A stretch of 64,000 nt of DNA from Marinobacter zhejiangensis (GTDB lineage: Bacteria > Pseudomonadota > Gammaproteobacteria > Pseudomonadales > Oleiphilaceae). The notes under the pieces are model-generated. The model ran no database searches and had not been told where the DNA came from. It was given only the letters and a program-made list of their open reading frames with translations. The first letter of the stretch is position 1, and every line of letters begins with the position of its first letter. Positions 41,416 to 51,431 of the stretch are shown piece after piece. The stretch covers positions 583,857 through 647,856 of the forward strand of contig NZ_FOUE01000002.1 of assembly GCF_900114775.1 (NCBI RefSeq), read 5' to 3'. The position numbers and the translations under genes were made by a program.

Positions 41416-41440
41416 AGCAGCCGGTTTATCCGGCTGTTTT
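41416..41440 (+). terminator. Intrinsic terminator of tig
   Basis: CAGCCGG-TTTAT-CCGGCTG followed by TTTTC. A second 7-bp hairpin (TGGCCCT/AGGGCCA, 41381-41399) lies just upstream. Confidence 0.7.
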
Positions 41441-41564
41441 CATCTGGGGCTCAGGGTGGCAAAGTATTGCCTTGGCAATGATAAAAATCAGTATAAAACG
41501 TAAGCAGGTCCAACCCCGGTGACCGGAAAGGTCACGCAACGTCCAGAAGGAGTTCAGGCGTATC

Positions 41565-42200
41565 ATGATGCAAAAACCGTATGATGGTTCCGCAATCATT
41601 ACCAATTCTGGCCTGGTGCCAATTGTTATTGAGCAGACTGCTCGTGGCGAGCGTTCTTTCGATATCTATTCCCGTCTGCTCAAGGAGCGGGTGATCTTCA
41701 TGGTGGGGCAGGTCGAGGACCACATGGCCAACCTGATTGTGGCCCAGCTCCTGTTCCTCGAATCCGAGAACCCGGACAAGGACATTCATCTTTATATCAA
41801 CAGCCCGGGTGGTTCGGTAACGGCAGGTATGTCCATCTACGACACCATGCAGTTCATCAAGCCGGATGTCTCCACTCTTTGTGTAGGTCAGGCGGCCAGT
41901 ATGGGTGCATTCCTTCTGGCTGGTGGGGCTCCTGGCAAGCGCGCTTGTCTGCCGAATTCCCGGGTCATGATTCACCAGCCGCTGGGGGGCTATCAGGGGC
42001 AGGCCACGGACATCGAAATCCACACCCGTGAGATCCTGAAAATCCGCAGTACTCTGAACCGTATTTTGTCCCAGCACACCGGTCAGGACCTGGAGACCAT
42101 TGAAAAAGACACGGAACGTGACAATTTCATGGATCCGGCGCAGGCAAAGGAATATGGCCTGATCGACACAATACTTGATAAGCGCGCCCCGAATACATAA
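41565..42200 (+). CDS. clpP: ATP-dependent Clp protease proteolytic subunit
   Basis: The serine protease chamber that works with ClpX or ClpA. The 211-residue protein has the catalytic triad S112 (GQAASMGA), H137 (MIHQPLGG) and D186, and the [11 protein letters not shown] oxyanion-hole segment. Two adjacent ATGs (41565, 41568) are possible starts; the first residues form a propeptide usually removed. clpX follows after 79 bp. Confidence 0.97.
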   Translation: MMQKPYDGSAIITNSGLVPIVIEQTARGERSFDIYSRLLKERVIFMVGQVEDHMANLIVAQLLFLESENPDKDIHLYINSPGGSVTAGMSIYDTMQFIKPDVSTLCVGQAASMGAFLLAGGAPGKRACLPNSRVMIHQPLGGYQGQATDIEIHTREILKIRSTLNRILSQHTGQDLETIEKDTERDNFMDPAQAKEYGLIDTILDKRAPNT

Positions 42201-42279
42201 TACTGGGACAAATTTGCACTAAAATCGGCCGGCGCGGTGGCAGTTCTCGCGCTGGCAAACCCTGAACAGAGGTAATTCA

Positions 42280-43566
42280 ATGGCAGATGATAGAAACGGC
42301 AGAGGCGACGATAACGGCAAGTTGCTGTACTGCTCGTTTTGCGGCAAGAGCCAGCATGAAGTTCGCAAACTCATTGCGGGGCCCTCGGTGTTCATCTGCG
42401 ACGAGTGTGTCGACCTGTGTAACGACATAATCCGTGAAGAAATTCAGGAAAGTTCGCAGGAAGAAGCCAGTGATCGTTTGCCTACGCCTGAAGAAATTCG
42501 TCGTACCCTGAATGAGTACGTGATTGGGCAGGATCGGGCCAAGATTGTTCTGGCGGTCGCAGTTTACAACCACTATAAGCGTCTGCGTTATGGTGAAGGC
42601 AAGTCCGATGTCGAACTCGGCAAGAGCAACATCCTGCTGATTGGTCCGACCGGAAGTGGTAAGACCCTGTTGGCGGAAACGCTGGCGCGCATGCTGAATG
42701 TTCCGTTTACGATCGCCGATGCTACGACTCTGACCGAGGCCGGTTATGTCGGTGAGGATGTAGAAAACATCATCCAGAAGCTGCTTCAGAAGTGCGATTA
42801 TGACGTCGACAAGGCCCAGCGTGGCATTGTGTACATCGATGAGATCGACAAGATTTCCCGTAAGTCTGATAACCCGTCCATCACCCGTGATGTTTCGGGT
42901 GAGGGTGTTCAGCAGGCACTGCTCAAGCTGATCGAAGGTACGGTTGCTTCGGTGCCCCCTCAGGGCGGCCGAAAGCATCCCCAGCAGGAATTCCTGCAGG
43001 TTGATACCAGCAATATCCTGTTTATCTGCGGCGGTGCCTTCGCGGGCCTCGACAAGGTTATCCAGGATCGTTCCGAGCGTAGCAGTATTGGCTTCTCCGC
43101 TGCTGTGGTCAGCCAGGACGACAGCAAGAGCACTGGTGACATCATCAAGGGCGTCGAGACCGAGGATCTGGTCAAGTACGGACTGATTCCAGAGTTTGTT
43201 GGGCGTCTGCCTGTTGTCGCCACGCTGACGGAACTGGATGAGGAGGCCTTGGTGCAAATCCTGATGGAGCCCAAGAACGCCCTCACCAAGCAGTATCAGA
43301 AGCTGTTTGAGATGGAAGGCGTCGAGCTGGACTTCCGTGAAGACGCACTGCGAGCGGTAGCCCGCAAGGCCATGGAGCGGAAGACCGGTGCGCGTGGTTT
43401 GCGTTCCATCATGGAGGCTACGCTCCTGGACACCATGTATCAGATTCCCTCTGAGAATGACGTGTCCAAGGTGGTGATTGATGAAAGTGTGATTGATGGT
43501 GATTCAGAGCCATTCAAGATCTACGCGAGCACCGATCACGCCAAAGCGGCCTCAGCGGACGATTGA
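42280..43566 (+). CDS. clpX: ClpX, unfoldase subunit of ClpXP
   Basis: An AAA+ ATPase that unfolds substrates for ClpP. The 428-residue protein has an N-terminal C4 zinc-binding domain (CSFCGKSQ ... CDECVDLC, ~16-42), Walker A GPTGSGKT (~121-128), Walker [10 protein letters not shown], the IGF loop for ClpP docking in the SIGFSAAV region, and sensor [12 protein letters not shown]. It is closed by a strong bidirectional terminator. Confidence 0.98.
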   Translation: MADDRNGRGDDNGKLLYCSFCGKSQHEVRKLIAGPSVFICDECVDLCNDIIREEIQESSQEEASDRLPTPEEIRRTLNEYVIGQDRAKIVLAVAVYNHYKRLRYGEGKSDVELGKSNILLIGPTGSGKTLLAETLARMLNVPFTIADATTLTEAGYVGEDVENIIQKLLQKCDYDVDKAQRGIVYIDEIDKISRKSDNPSITRDVSGEGVQQALLKLIEGTVASVPPQGGRKHPQQEFLQVDTSNILFICGGAFAGLDKVIQDRSERSSIGFSAAVVSQDDSKSTGDIIKGVETEDLVKYGLIPEFVGRLPVVATLTELDEEALVQILMEPKNALTKQYQKLFEMEGVELDFREDALRAVARKAMERKTGARGLRSIMEATLLDTMYQIPSENDVSKVVIDESVIDGDSEPFKIYASTDHAKAASADD

Positions 43567-43588
43567 TCCATATCTGCAGTACCGAAGT

Positions 43589-43620
43589 AATAAAAAAGGG
43601 CGGCAACGCCCTTTTTTATT
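43589..43620. terminator. Terminator after clpX
   Basis: AATAAAAAAGGGCG-GCAA-CGCCCTTTTTTATT, a perfect 14-bp inverted repeat with T6 on the plus strand. Confidence 0.92.
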
Positions 43621-43699
43621 TTTTGTTTTCCGATCCTTGTTTCGATGCTTCTGCCGTCGAGACGCGCCTTGATTTCCACAACTTACACTTACAAATCTG

Positions 43700-43718
43700 A
43701 TTGCAAATACATTGCAAT
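43700..43718. promoter_or_regulatory. Dyad upstream of lon
   Basis: ATTGCAA-ATACA-TTGCAAT: 7-bp arms around 5 bp, centred about 70 bp before the lon start. TTGCAA is itself palindromic and repeats with an 11-bp period, as expected for a regulator contacting one DNA face. No protein is assigned, and no convincing sigma-32 promoter was found here. Confidence 0.4.
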
Positions 43719-43778
43719 TTTCACAAGTGCCCCAATGAACGATGGTAAGCTGAAAGAAACAAAGTCAGAGGATTTCGT

Positions 43779-46196
43779 ATGACCCTGATTCCCGAAGATT
43801 CCGTGCAAACATACCCGATGCTCCCGCTGCGGGACGTTGTGGTATTCCCGCACATGGTGGTTCCGCTGTTTGTGGGGCGAGATAAGTCAATTCAGGCCCT
43901 GGAAGCCGCAATGGAGGGGAGCAAGGAAATCCTTCTGGTCGCCCAGCGTGATGCAGGGACCGATGAGCCGGGTCCTGAAGATGTCTTTGATATGGGAACC
44001 CTGGCGACTGTCCTGCAGTTGCTGAGGTTGCCAGACGGCACCGTCAAGGTGCTGGTAGAAGGTAATACCAGGGCAAGAATCCAGGCGGTCGAGGAAGGTG
44101 AGTACCTGACCGGTCAGGCGCTTCTGATGGAAGACGACACGCTGCCTGAGCGTGAAGGTGGCGTTCTGCTGAAGACTCTGATGGACGAGTTTGAGAAGTA
44201 CGTCAAGCTGTCCAAGAAAGTGCCGTCGGAAGTGTCCAATGCACTGACCGGCATCACTGAGATTGAGCGTCTGGTGGACACCATGGCGGCTCACCTGGAG
44301 CTGCGCATTCCCGAAAAGCAGGAGCTTCTGGAGGCGCTGGACGTTGGTCAGCGTGTTGATCTGCTGCTGGGTAAGCTGGATGGCGAAATCGACCTCATTG
44401 AAGTCGAGAAGCGCATTCGCGGCCGCGTCAAAAAGCAAATGGAGCGCAGCCAGCGAGAGTATTACCTCAATGAGCAGATGAAGGCGATCCAGAAGGAAAT
44501 GGGGCAGCTGGGCGAGGGTGCCAGCGACTTCGACGAGCTGGAGCAGAAGCTTGAGGAAGCGGGCTTGCCGGAAGAGGCTCGCAAGAAAACCGAGTCTGAG
44601 CTGAACAAGCTCAAGATGATGTCTCCGATGTCGGCGGAGGCCACGGTTGTTCGTGGCTACATCGACTGGATGTTGGCGGTACCCTGGAAAAAGCGCAGCC
44701 GGGTACGTCACGATCTGGAGAAGGCCAAGGAAATCCTGGATCAGGACCACTATGGTCTGGAAGAGGTCAAAAAGCGGATTCTGGAATACCTTGCTGTCCA
44801 GAGCCGGGTGAAAAAGGTGAAAGGGCCGGTGTTGTGCCTGGTTGGGCCTCCAGGCGTCGGTAAAACGTCGCTGGGACAGTCTATTGCCCGGGCAACCAAC
44901 CGCAAGTACACCCGGATGGCGCTGGGTGGCGTGCGCGATGAGGCGGAGATTCGTGGTCACCGCAAGACCTACATCGGTGCGTTGCCAGGAAAGCTGCTGC
45001 AGAAACTGGCCAAGGTGGGTGTAAAGAACCCGCTGTTCCTGTTCGATGAAATCGACAAGATGGGGATGGACCACCGTGGTGATCCGGCTTCTGCGTTGCT
45101 GGAGGTGCTGGACCCCGAACAGAACCATACCTTTAACGATCATTACCTTGAGGTCGATTACGACCTGTCGGATGTAATGTTCGTATGTACCTCTAACTCG
45201 ATGGACATCCCGCCGGCCTTGCTGGATCGGATGGAAATCATCCGTATCCCGGGTTACACCGAGGATGAGAAGGTGAACATTGCGCTTCGTTACCTGTTGC
45301 CGAAGCAGATCAAGGCCAACGGGCTGGGTGAGAAAGAATTGGAGCTGCCGGAGGAAACGCTTCGGGACCTGATTCGTTACTACACCCGTGAGGCGGGCGT
45401 ACGAGGCCTGGAACGTGAAATCGCTAAGATCTGCCGTAAGGTGGTTCGGGAGCATGTTGAAAGCGGCAAGAAGCAATCGCTGACCCTGACCCCGGACATG
45501 CTGGAAGACTATTCCGGCGTTCAGAAGTTCAAATATGGCCTGGCCGAAGAGAAGAATCAGATCGGGCAGGTCACCGGTCTGGCGTGGACTCAGGTTGGCG
45601 GTGAGCTGCTGACCATTGAGTGTGCCCTGACCAAGGGTAAGGGGCGCGTGGTCAAGACCGGATCCCTGGGTGATGTCATGCAGGAGTCCATCCAGGCGGC
45701 ATTGACGGTGGTCAGAAGCCGTGCCACCGGGCTTGGATTCAGCGATGATTTCCATGAGAAGCATGATCTGCACGTGCATGTTCCGGAAGGGGCAACCCCG
45801 AAAGACGGCCCCAGCGCCGGCATTGGTATGTGCACGGCGCTGGTTTCCGCGCTGACCCAGATTCCGGTGCGTGCGGATGTCGCAATGACAGGTGAGATCA
45901 CTCTGAGGGGGCGTGTTCTGGCCATTGGCGGGCTCAAGGAAAAGCTGCTTGCGGCCCACCGGGGTGGCATCAAGACCGTGATCATCCCTGATGAAAATGT
46001 GCGTGATCTCAAGGAGATACCTGAGAATATCAAGAGTTCTCTTGAGATTAAGCCAGTGAAGTGGATTGACGAAGTGCTGGATATTGCTCTGGCTTACGCG
46101 CCGGAGCCTCTGGCGGAATCGGTGTCTGCTGAAGGGGCGGCAAGCAAACCCCGGGATGATGACAGTGACACCTCGGAGCGCATAAATACCCATTAA
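43779..46196 (+). CDS. lon: Lon protease
   Basis: An ATP-dependent protease of misfolded and regulatory proteins. The 805-residue protein has the N-terminal substrate domain (to ~300, with coiled coil), the AAA+ domain with [11 protein letters not shown] (~355) and Walker [11 protein letters not shown], and a C-terminal protease domain. The catalytic dyad is S679 (KDGPSAG) and K722 (GGLKEKLL), the same numbers as in E. coli. Start ATG 43779. The opposite-strand 768-codon frame is a shadow. hupB follows, as in Pseudomonas. Confidence 0.98.
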   Translation: MTLIPEDSVQTYPMLPLRDVVVFPHMVVPLFVGRDKSIQALEAAMEGSKEILLVAQRDAGTDEPGPEDVFDMGTLATVLQLLRLPDGTVKVLVEGNTRARIQAVEEGEYLTGQALLMEDDTLPEREGGVLLKTLMDEFEKYVKLSKKVPSEVSNALTGITEIERLVDTMAAHLELRIPEKQELLEALDVGQRVDLLLGKLDGEIDLIEVEKRIRGRVKKQMERSQREYYLNEQMKAIQKEMGQLGEGASDFDELEQKLEEAGLPEEARKKTESELNKLKMMSPMSAEATVVRGYIDWMLAVPWKKRSRVRHDLEKAKEILDQDHYGLEEVKKRILEYLAVQSRVKKVKGPVLCLVGPPGVGKTSLGQSIARATNRKYTRMALGGVRDEAEIRGHRKTYIGALPGKLLQKLAKVGVKNPLFLFDEIDKMGMDHRGDPASALLEVLDPEQNHTFNDHYLEVDYDLSDVMFVCTSNSMDIPPALLDRMEIIRIPGYTEDEKVNIALRYLLPKQIKANGLGEKELELPEETLRDLIRYYTREAGVRGLEREIAKICRKVVREHVESGKKQSLTLTPDMLEDYSGVQKFKYGLAEEKNQIGQVTGLAWTQVGGELLTIECALTKGKGRVVKTGSLGDVMQESIQAALTVVRSRATGLGFSDDFHEKHDLHVHVPEGATPKDGPSAGIGMCTALVSALTQIPVRADVAMTGEITLRGRVLAIGGLKEKLLAAHRGGIKTVIIPDENVRDLKEIPENIKSSLEIKPVKWIDEVLDIALAYAPEPLAESVSAEGAASKPRDDDSDTSERINTH

Positions 46197-46211
46197 ACCC
46201 GCGCTGCGTTG

Positions 46212-46241
46212 TTGACATGCGCGAGAGCCCGTTGGTATAAC
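46212..46241 (+). promoter_or_regulatory. Sigma-70 promoter of hupB
   Basis: TTGACA (46212-46217), an 18-bp spacer and TATAAC (46236-46241). The predicted leader is about 186 nt. The promoter overlaps the left arm of a long inverted repeat. Confidence 0.65.
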
Positions 46242-46281
46242 TGTTTCGCCGTGAAGCAGCCAATACCAAGGGCTCCCGCGC
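46219..46281. repeat. Long imperfect inverted repeat at the hupB promoter
   Basis: Left arm 46219-46238 and right arm 46263-46281 match over about 19 bp (shared GCGCG, GAGCCC and TTGGTAT blocks) with one mismatch and one extra G, around a 24-base loop. There is no T-tract after it, so it is not an ordinary terminator of lon. Confidence 0.7.
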
Positions 46282-46433
46282 AGTTAATGCCTATTCCGAA
46301 ATGCGGTTTGTAACCGAATGGAATAAAAATAGTGAAGAATGGAATTCTCTGACTGCCTATGCGATAGTCGGGAACGTCCTAAAAAAACAAACCTATCTAT
46401 AACATCTTCAACCTGAAATCGAAGGGGTTTAGT

Positions 46434-46706
46434 GTGAACAAGTCCGAACTTATCGATGCAATTGCAGAGTCCGCTGATATTTCCAAAGCAAGCGCAGGTC
46501 GCGCGCTGGATGCAATGACTGGCGCTGTAACAGATGCCCTGAAAAAAGGCGATCAGGTGACTCTGATCGGTTTCGGTACCTTCTCTGTGAAGGAGCGTGC
46601 AGCACGCACTGGTCGTAACCCGCAAACTGGCGCCGAGATCAAGATCCCAGCGTCCAAGGTACCGGGCTTCAAAGCTGGTAAGGCCCTGAAAGACGCCGTT
46701 AAGTAA
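46434..46706 (+). CDS. hupB: DNA-binding protein HU-beta
   Basis: A 90-residue nucleoid protein that bends DNA as a dimer. It has the full HU fold: [19 protein letters not shown] helices, [17 protein letters not shown], and the beta-arm [23 protein letters not shown] with the intercalating Pro. It starts with GTG at 46434 after GAAGGGG. The position between lon and ppiD is the standard hupB context. A terminator follows before ppiD. Confidence 0.97.
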   Translation: MNKSELIDAIAESADISKASAGRALDAMTGAVTDALKKGDQVTLIGFGTFSVKERAARTGRNPQTGAEIKIPASKVPGFKAGKALKDAVK

Positions 46707-46787
46707 CGGTCTTTCACTCAGCGTTATACCGCTGGGGTGCCGCTGAAGCTGTTTGGGAATCCCCTGACACTGCTTCAAAAGAACCTG

Positions 46788-46818
46788 AGGCGCATTCCTA
46801 TCCGGGTGCGCCTTTTTA
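46788..46818 (+). terminator. Terminator after hupB
   Basis: AGGCGCA/TGCGCCT, a 7-bp perfect stem with a 12-base loop, followed by TTTTT. Confidence 0.75.
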
Positions 46819-46919
46819 CGTTCCAGAACACATTGAACTATTAGAGGCCTGACGCTGCTGGTTAAAGAACCCTGCAAATGTTGAGGGGGGTATCAATCGG
46901 TTGGCGATCCGGGAGGAAC

Positions 46920-48782
46920 ATGCTTCAAGATATTCGGGATAACGCCCAGGGCACCATTGCCAAGGTCATCATCGTTGTATTGATTATTTCATTGTCCATC
47001 TGGGGTATGGACGCCATTGTTGGCGGCTTCTCCGGTGAGCCGGAGGTGGCGACGGTCAACGGTGAGGACATCACCGAACGCGAGTTTCTGCGCGTTGTTC
47101 AGATGGAAAGCCAGCGCAGGTTGGGGCAGATGGACGTACCAGACCCCTCGTTGCTGGACGAGAACCAAATTCGCCGGGAAGTTCTCGATGGCCTGATCCA
47201 GGAGCGGGTGCTGACTCAGGATGCCGCTACTCAGGGGCTCGAATTGTCCGATGCCGACATCGACCGCCTGATTACCCAAATGCCCCAGTTCCAGGTGAAC
47301 GGACAGTTTAACCGCGACCAGTTTGTGGCGGTGGTTCGTAACAGTTTTGGCATGGGGGTGGGCGAGTTCCGCGACGCCCTGCGCAAGCAGGTGGTGGTCA
47401 ACCAGATCCGCACTGGCATCAGCCAAAGCGGTTTCGTTGCCAAGTCTGGCGCTGAACAGCTCATGGCGTTGCAGGGACAGACCCGGGATTTCCGTACGCT
47501 GACCATGTCTGTTGACGAAGTGTCTGCTCAGGTCCAGGTAACCGATGAAGACGTTGCGGAATATTATGAGGCCAACCAGGCCCTGTTTACCCGCCCGGAA
47601 ACCGTAACTGCGGAATACATTACACTGTCGATGGCTGCCGTGGCGGATCCTGAGAGTGTGTCTGCTGAAGCCGTTAATCAGCGCTATGAAGAGCGTGCCG
47701 CAGAAATGGCTAACGAGGAGCGTCACACGGCTCATATCCTCATTGAAGACGGTGACGATGCCGAACAAACCATTGCTGAGGTTCAGCAGAAGCTTGCTGA
47801 CGGCGAAGACTTTGCCGAGTTGGCGAAGACCTACTCGGCGGATATTGCCTCTGCCCAGATGGGCGGCGATGTTGGATTTGTTGGCCGTGGCATGTTTGAT
47901 GAAGCCTATGAAGAGGCGATGTTTGCTTTGTCAGTAGATGAAGTGTCGGGGCCCGTTCGCAGTAGCTTCGGTACACACTTCATCAAGTTGCTGGATGTCC
48001 GGAAATCGGACGTTCCCAGCTTGGCTGAAATGGAAGAGCTTATCCGCTCTGAGCTGGCTCTTGAACAAGCTGGTGAAGCCTACTCCAAGGCGCGTAGCGA
48101 GCTGGCAGATTCCGCGTACTCTGCGGACAACCTGGCTGGCCCGGCGCAAGAGTTGGGTCTGGAAGTTCGTGAGAAGGACGGTGTAACCCGTGAAGGCGGT
48201 ATGCCGCCGTTCGACCATGCCGGACTGGTTCGTCAGCTCTATTCCGAAGACGTTCTCGAAGAAGGCTACAATACCGAGCTGATCGATGTGGGCGACAATG
48301 TGTCCGTCGTCGCACGGGTTAAAGCCCACGTCCCTGCGGCGCAACTGCCTCTGGAAGAGGTTGCGGCTGAGATTCATGCTGCACTGCTCCAACAGAAGAC
48401 TCGTGAGTTGTTAGCGGTCCGTGCCGACGAAGTCATTGAGGCGCTTGAGTCAGGCAGCACTCTGGCAGAGCTGGACAGCGTTTCTGGCAGCTGGGAAAGC
48501 CACGCCGATCAGGGCCGTAACGATGTGTCGGCTGCGCCAGCGGTTATTAGCAAAGTGTTTGCGCTGCCCCGTCCTGAATCCGGTCAACCGGTCTACGGAC
48601 GTGCCGATATCGCTGATGGCGTTGTGATTATCGCGCTGGACACGGTGAGTGGTAACGTTGAGGACATTGATACCGCAGAGCTGATCCAGCTCAGCCGGTT
48701 CATGGCTTCACTGCAGGGCCAGCAGGAATACGCTGCCTATCAGCAGTATCTGCGAGACGTTGCAGAGGTTGAGCGCCCGTAA
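46920..48782 (+). CDS. ppiD: Periplasmic folding chaperone PpiD (SurA-like/parvulin)
   Basis: An inner-membrane-anchored periplasmic chaperone near the Sec translocon. ATG 46920 with GGGAGGA upstream gives 620 residues; the extra 14 codons of the open frame are not used. It has a short cytoplasmic start (MLQDIRDNAQG), one membrane helix (~14-34), a SurA-like N-domain (~40-200), a parvulin domain (~225-360; RHTAHILIE, GGDVGFVGRGMF) and a second, divergent helical part. Closed by a strong terminator. Confidence 0.95.
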   Translation: MLQDIRDNAQGTIAKVIIVVLIISLSIWGMDAIVGGFSGEPEVATVNGEDITEREFLRVVQMESQRRLGQMDVPDPSLLDENQIRREVLDGLIQERVLTQDAATQGLELSDADIDRLITQMPQFQVNGQFNRDQFVAVVRNSFGMGVGEFRDALRKQVVVNQIRTGISQSGFVAKSGAEQLMALQGQTRDFRTLTMSVDEVSAQVQVTDEDVAEYYEANQALFTRPETVTAEYITLSMAAVADPESVSAEAVNQRYEERAAEMANEERHTAHILIEDGDDAEQTIAEVQQKLADGEDFAELAKTYSADIASAQMGGDVGFVGRGMFDEAYEEAMFALSVDEVSGPVRSSFGTHFIKLLDVRKSDVPSLAEMEELIRSELALEQAGEAYSKARSELADSAYSADNLAGPAQELGLEVREKDGVTREGGMPPFDHAGLVRQLYSEDVLEEGYNTELIDVGDNVSVVARVKAHVPAAQLPLEEVAAEIHAALLQQKTRELLAVRADEVIEALESGSTLAELDSVSGSWESHADQGRNDVSAAPAVISKVFALPRPESGQPVYGRADIADGVVIIALDTVSGNVEDIDTAELIQLSRFMASLQGQQEYAAYQQYLRDVAEVERP

Positions 48783-48816
48783 TCGGTGCGCCAGTGCCGC
48801 AGCGCACAGCTGATGC

Positions 48817-48855
48817 AAAAAAAGCCCGGAGCTAATTGGCTCCGGGCTTTTTTTT
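48817..48855. terminator. Bidirectional terminator between ppiD and hexR
   Basis: AAAAAAAGCCCGGAGC-TAATTG and its perfect complement (16-bp stem) with T8 on the plus strand and T7 on the minus strand. Confidence 0.93.
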
Positions 48856-48872
48856 GGTCTGTTGGTGACCGC

Positions 48873-49751
48873 TCAGGATGCCTGGGGTGGTAACCGTGTT
48901 GGTTTCAGGCTGTCCTTGATTTTCTTCAGGTGGTCGCGGAAGTCTTCTCCGCGTTTCAACGTTACTCCGGTCGCCAGAATGTCGATGATGGTGAGATGGA
49001 CGATTCTTGATGCCATGGGCATATAAACTTCGGTGTCCTCATCGGCACTGACCCCAAGAACCACCGTGCAGACCTCAGCGAGGGGGGAGCCGGGTGTGGT
49101 GATTGCGATGACCGTGGCACCGTTGGCGCGGGCGTCCTGAGCAATCTCGATGCTTTCTTTGGTGCGTCCGGTGTACGAGATGATCACGATGACATCGCCG
49201 GTACTGCTGCCGGCAGAGACCATTCGTTGCATCAGTGCATCGTCGTAACACATCACCGGTATGTTAAAGCGGAAGAACTTGTGCTGGGCATCCAGGGCGA
49301 CCGGAGCCGAGCCGCCCATGCCAAAAAAGTTGATCTGTTTGGCCTGGATGAGGAAATCGATGGCGGTGGCAAGATCCTTCGGAGACAGCCCCTGGCGGGC
49401 TTTATCGATGGTTGCCATGGTGGTCAGCATGATCTTGTCAGCAAATTCCGCTACGGAGTCATCTGGCTCAATATTCTGGCCGATGTAGGGCGTGCCGGTG
49501 GCGATGCTCTGTGCCAACCTGATCTTGAAGTCTGGAAACCCGGATGCGGAAAATCCGCGGCAGAACCGGTTGACCGTTGGCTCGCTCACGTCGGCGGTTC
49601 GGGCCAGGGCGGCAATGCTATAACGGGTGGCGGCGGAGGGGTCGCGAAGAATGGCTTCGGCGACCTTGCGTTCGGATTTGTTCAGGCTGTCCAGTCGCGC
49701 CTGGATTTCTTCCAGCAAATTGTCATCGCGGCGTGAGTGGGTCACGGCCAT
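48873..49751 (-). CDS. hexR: HexR, RpiR-family regulator of central carbon metabolism
   Basis: A 292-residue RpiR-type regulator. The N-terminal helix-turn-helix is at ~1-80 (SIAALARTADVSEPTVNRFCRG) and the sugar-phosphate-binding SIS domain at ~125-260 (FGMGGSAPVALDAQHKFFR; ISYTGRTKESIEIA). It is divergent from zwf-pgl-eda, the defining context of HexR, which in Pseudomonas and Shewanella represses these genes and is released by 2-keto-3-deoxy-6-phosphogluconate. Candidate binding sites with a GTAGTAA core lie in the shared upstream region and again before gap. Confidence 0.95.
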   Translation of the reverse strand: MAVTHSRRDDNLLEEIQARLDSLNKSERKVAEAILRDPSAATRYSIAALARTADVSEPTVNRFCRGFSASGFPDFKIRLAQSIATGTPYIGQNIEPDDSVAEFADKIMLTTMATIDKARQGLSPKDLATAIDFLIQAKQINFFGMGGSAPVALDAQHKFFRFNIPVMCYDDALMQRMVSAGSSTGDVIVIISYTGRTKESIEIAQDARANGATVIAITTPGSPLAEVCTVVLGVSADEDTEVYMPMASRIVHLTIIDILATGVTLKRGEDFRDHLKKIKDSLKPTRLPPQAS

Positions 49752-49792
49752 ACCGTTTTGCTCCTGAGTTGTCCAAATCGACAGTGGGGCGA

Positions 49793-49798
49793 ATTATA
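49793..49798 (-). promoter_or_regulatory. hexR -10 box
   Basis: A perfect TATAAT on the minus strand, about 42 bp before the hexR start. The -35 region (around 49816-49821) is weak and abuts the GTAGTAA site at 49820-49834. Confidence 0.5.
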
Positions 49799-49819
49799 GA
49801 CTGTCTTGGTTACTGTTGC

Positions 49820-49834
49820 GGTAGTAAAGATGTC
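49820..49834 (+). promoter_or_regulatory. Candidate HexR site near the hexR -35 region
   Basis: GGTAGTAAAGATGTC shares the GTAGTAA core and 10 of 15 bases with the zwf-side site; it is in opposite orientation to that one, 64 bp away. Its place fits autoregulation. Confidence 0.4.
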
Positions 49835-49884
49835 ACGGCAAGGTTTTTGCATTGGCATCTTGAGAGTGACAGTGCCATTATTTA

Positions 49885-49899
49885 GATAAAATTACTACA
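49885..49899 (-). promoter_or_regulatory. Candidate HexR operator of zwf
   Basis: On the minus strand TGTAGTAATTTTATC, 14 of 15 bases identical to a site before gap (55404-55418) and about 11 of 15 to the published HexR consensus as I recall it (TGTAAT-www-ATTACA). It overlaps a likely zwf -10 box (TAAAAT, 49887-49892). Confidence 0.6.
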
Positions 49900-49955
49900 T
49901 TGACGGTCTGCTTTCTTGTTTCAGCGTCTTGCTGCGAGGGCAGGTGGGAGCTTCT

Positions 49956-51431
49956 GTGGACAACGAGTTCGATACCCGCAGTGATTTGATGATTTTTGGT
50001 GCATTGGGCGACCTGGCGCGGCGAAAGTTGTTTCCGGCGTTATATCAGCTAGAACGTTCAGGATTGCTGGCAAGGGAAAGTCGGGTTTTGGCGCTTGCGC
50101 GCAAGAATATTGATACGGAAGAGGCGCGCAGCCTGCTGGCAACGCATCTGCAGGACCGTATAGCGGACGCTGAGCTCGATAGCGAGGCCTTGGCGCGACT
50201 GGTCGGTCGGGTGGAATACCAGCGTATCGATTTTTCGGAGCCATCTCACTACGAGGGGTTAAATGGCTGGCGGGACGGCAGCTCCAATGCTTTGATTGTC
50301 TATATGGCGACGCCGCCGTCGCTCTATGGGGTTATCGCCCGAAACCTGCGGGATTCCGCCTGCTGCACACGAAAAACCCGGGTGGTTGTAGAGAAACCCA
50401 TTGGTCATGACCTGGAAACGTCAAGGATTATCAATGATCAGTTGGCGGACGTGTACCGGGAAGACCAGATTTTTCGAATTGATCACTACCTCGGAAAGGA
50501 AACTGTTCAGAACCTCATTGCACTGCGATTTGCCAACAACTTTTTTGCCTCCCAATGGGATCAGAACCACATATCCCATGTGGAAATCACTGTGGCTGAA
50601 AGCGTTGGTATTGAGGGGCGTTGGGGGTATTTCGACAAGGCGGGCCAGATTCGCGACATGATTCAGAATCACCTGTTGCAGTTGCTGTGCCTGATTGCCA
50701 TGGACCCACCGGCAGACCTGTCTGCAGATAGCATCCGAGATGAGAAGGTCAAAGTGCTGAAGGCACTGAAACCGATCACGCCGGACTTAATGGAAACCCA
50801 TTTGGTGCGAGGTCAGTACGCTGCGGGCAGCAGTCTGGGCCAGTCCGTTCCGGGGTATCTGGACGAGGAGGGGGCTGATCGCAATAGCACCACAGAGACC
50901 TTTGTTGCCCTCAAGGTCGAGATTGAAAACTGGCGTTGGGCGGGCGTGCCATTCTATATCCGTACCGGCAAGCGGTTACCTGAAAAGCTTTCGCAGATCA
51001 TTATCCATTTCAAGCCTGCTCCACATTACATTTTTGATCCGGATCAGAAGCACTTGGCCAACAACAAGCTGATCATTCGTTTGCAACCCGATGAAGGAAT
51101 GACGTTGCAGATTTTGACCAAGGACCAGGGGTTGGACAAAGGGATGCGCCTTCGGCGGGGGCCACTTGAACTCACGTTTTCCGAAGCCTTCGGGGCTGAC
51201 CGAACCCCCGATGCTTATGAGCGGCTGTTGTGGGAGGTCATGAAGGGCAGTCAGTACCTTTTCGTTCGCCGGGACGAAGTGGAACATGCCTGGCGTTGGG
51301 TTGACCGGCTGATCACGACCTGGAGTGATCATGACCCCTATCCCAAGCGCTATGCTTCAGGGACCTGGGGCCCGGTTGCTTCAATTGCGATGATCACTCG
51401 GGATGGCAGGAGTTGGTATGAAGACGCCTGA
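49956..51431 (+). CDS. zwf: Glucose-6-phosphate 1-dehydrogenase
   Basis: Oxidises glucose-6-phosphate to 6-phosphogluconolactone, making NADPH and feeding the pentose-phosphate and Entner-Doudoroff routes. GTG 49956, with GGGAG upstream, gives 491 residues, the E. coli length; an earlier TTG at 49929 is less likely. Motifs are the nucleotide-binding [15 protein letters not shown] (~17-31), the substrate site RIDHYLGKE (~180) and the second VEKPIGHD. pgl starts 14 bp before its stop. A candidate HexR site overlaps the presumed promoter. Confidence 0.97.
   Translation: MDNEFDTRSDLMIFGALGDLARRKLFPALYQLERSGLLARESRVLALARKNIDTEEARSLLATHLQDRIADAELDSEALARLVGRVEYQRIDFSEPSHYEGLNGWRDGSSNALIVYMATPPSLYGVIARNLRDSACCTRKTRVVVEKPIGHDLETSRIINDQLADVYREDQIFRIDHYLGKETVQNLIALRFANNFFASQWDQNHISHVEITVAESVGIEGRWGYFDKAGQIRDMIQNHLLQLLCLIAMDPPADLSADSIRDEKVKVLKALKPITPDLMETHLVRGQYAAGSSLGQSVPGYLDEEGADRNSTTETFVALKVEIENWRWAGVPFYIRTGKRLPEKLSQIIIHFKPAPHYIFDPDQKHLANNKLIIRLQPDEGMTLQILTKDQGLDKGMRLRRGPLELTFSEAFGADRTPDAYERLLWEVMKGSQYLFVRRDEVEHAWRWVDRLITTWSDHDPYPKRYASGTWGPVASIAMITRDGRSWYEDA

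Noticed and set aside
43668..43736. Sigma-32 promoter for lon (CTTGAT ... CCCCAAT)
   Set aside because: The two elements are nearly 60 bp apart rather than 13-15, so they cannot form one heat-shock promoter.
43887..46193. 768-codon open frame on the minus strand opposite lon
   Set aside because: It is a shadow of Lon, whose catalytic residues all fall at the expected positions on the plus strand.
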